Assembly: GCF_900116065.1 (NCBI RefSeq)
Contig: NZ_FOZV01000003.1
Span: 307,486-371,485, forward strand
DNA length: 64,000 nt
From: Brevundimonas viscosa
GTDB lineage: Bacteria; Pseudomonadota; Alphaproteobacteria; Caulobacterales; Caulobacteraceae
Direction of reading: 5' to 3'
Every line of letters starts with the position of its first letter. Within the stretch, counting starts at the first letter, position 1. Positions 63,641 through 64,000 of this stretch are shown here, piece after piece. The position numbers and the translations under genes were made by a program. The notes under the pieces were generated by a model that searched no databases, had not been told where the DNA came from, and saw only the letters and a program-made list of their open reading frames with translations.

Positions 63641-64000
63641 CGTGACCCCCGTTTCTCATCCAGCCATAACAAGAGTCCGTAGTTGATCTGAGCTGGGGTT
63701 GTTGGGGTTGGCAAGAGGCCGGTCTGCGCAGCCATCAACCAGCGCAGCAGGCCGGCCGATCTTTCCGGTCAAGCGCCTCGGCATAGGCCTTTGGCGTCAG
63801 CCAGCCGAGCTTGGAGTGCGGCCGGGCTTCGTTGTAGTCGCGCCGCCAGGATTCCAGCACGATGCGGGCGTGTGGCAGCGACCGGAACAGAGTTTCGTTC
63901 AGCAGCTCGTCCCGTAGACGGCCGTTGAAGCTCTCGTTGAAGCCGTTCTGCTGGGGCTTGCCCGGCGCGATGTAGTGCCAGCCGACGTTGGCCTCGTCGG
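63638..64000 (-). mobile_element. IS3-family insertion sequence, one end
   Basis: The element begins at TGACGTGACCCCCGTTTCTC (63638-), a terminal inverted repeat of the IS3/IS407-like style, and runs out of the window. Non-coding DNA to 63734, then the 3' end of a DDE transposase on the minus strand. It interrupts the TonB receptor gene. The other terminus and target duplication are outside the window. Confidence 0.85.
63735..64000 (-). CDS. IS3-family transposase (orfB), C-terminal part
   Basis: The visible 88 residues end the DDE integrase domain: '[20 protein letters not shown]' contains the catalytic Glu, followed by '[20 protein letters not shown]' and '[20 protein letters not shown]', the classic IS3 orfB C-terminus. 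The final 'RPACCAG' precedes TGA at 63735-63737. The N-terminus and orfA lie beyond the right edge. Confidence 0.92.
   Translation of the reverse strand, partial: DEANVGWHYIAPGKPQQNGFNESFNGRLRDELLNETLFRSLPHARIVLESWRRDYNEARPHSKLGWLTPKAYAEALDRKDRPACCAG

Overview
The window looks like a chromosomal segment of an alphaproteobacterium of the order Caulobacterales, most likely Brevundimonas or a close relative. The evidence is very high GC (judged by eye, not computed), an aa3-type cytochrome oxidase operon running into a PdeA-type c-di-GMP phosphodiesterase, several TonB-dependent receptor genes, a DUF4908-type secreted protein, and many ATGA/TTGA stop-start overlaps. No rRNA, tRNA, CRISPR array or prophage was recognised. 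The only mobile element seen is the end of an IS3-family insertion sequence at the right edge.

Layout. 0-3 kb: a partial AraC-type regulator coupled to an MFS transporter, then three small overlapping ORFs. 3-7 kb: a cyanophycin operon (a 62-aa protein, cphA, cphB) on the minus strand. 7-11 kb: a haem-oxygenase-fold iron-dependent redox protein coupled to a HemK-like methyltransferase, and lepA. 11-19 kb: an RND efflux pair (adaptor and AcrB-type pump), a small secreted protein, and a large TonB-dependent receptor with a clear terminator. 19-25 kb: a tightly overlapping Mrp cation/proton antiporter operon (mrpA-B fused, C, D, E, F, G), then selO. 26-32 kb: a DoxX-like protein, and a MerR regulator with a 16-bp palindrome upstream that leads two acyl-CoA dehydrogenase genes separated by a 153-bp intergenic repeat. 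32-43 kb: housekeeping and metabolic genes (rsmE, gshA, a polyamine-deacetylase-like protein, a TetR with operators, DUF72, a zinc alcohol dehydrogenase, phaB, DUF4908, gloB, a methyltransferase, sixA-like, DUF952, pyrD). 43-47 kb: a hybrid histidine kinase, a Vsr-like nuclease, a peroxiredoxin and YqgE. 47-57 kb: the minus-strand operon ctaC-ctaD-ctaB-coxF-ctaG-ctaE-DUF983-surf1-M16 peptidase-GNAT-pdeA. 57-64 kb: a PadR-DUF1700-DUF2807 cassette with clear operators, tldD, a TraB/GumN-family protein, and a TonB-dependent receptor whose 3' end is cut off by the IS3-family element.

Functional themes. There is carbon and nitrogen storage (cyanophycin synthesis and breakdown, PHB precursor synthesis by PhaB), beta-oxidation under a MerR regulator, aerobic respiration with nearly the full cytochrome oxidase assembly set (CtaB, CtaG, Surf1; ctaA is not in the window), cation/pH homeostasis (Mrp), efflux, and outer-membrane uptake. 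Most genes belong to known families. The least explained parts are the small-ORF cluster near 2.3-3.0 kb, the 62-aa protein coupled to cphA, the palindrome-rich ctaC/padR intergenic region, and the repeat that appears to supply a ribosome binding site.
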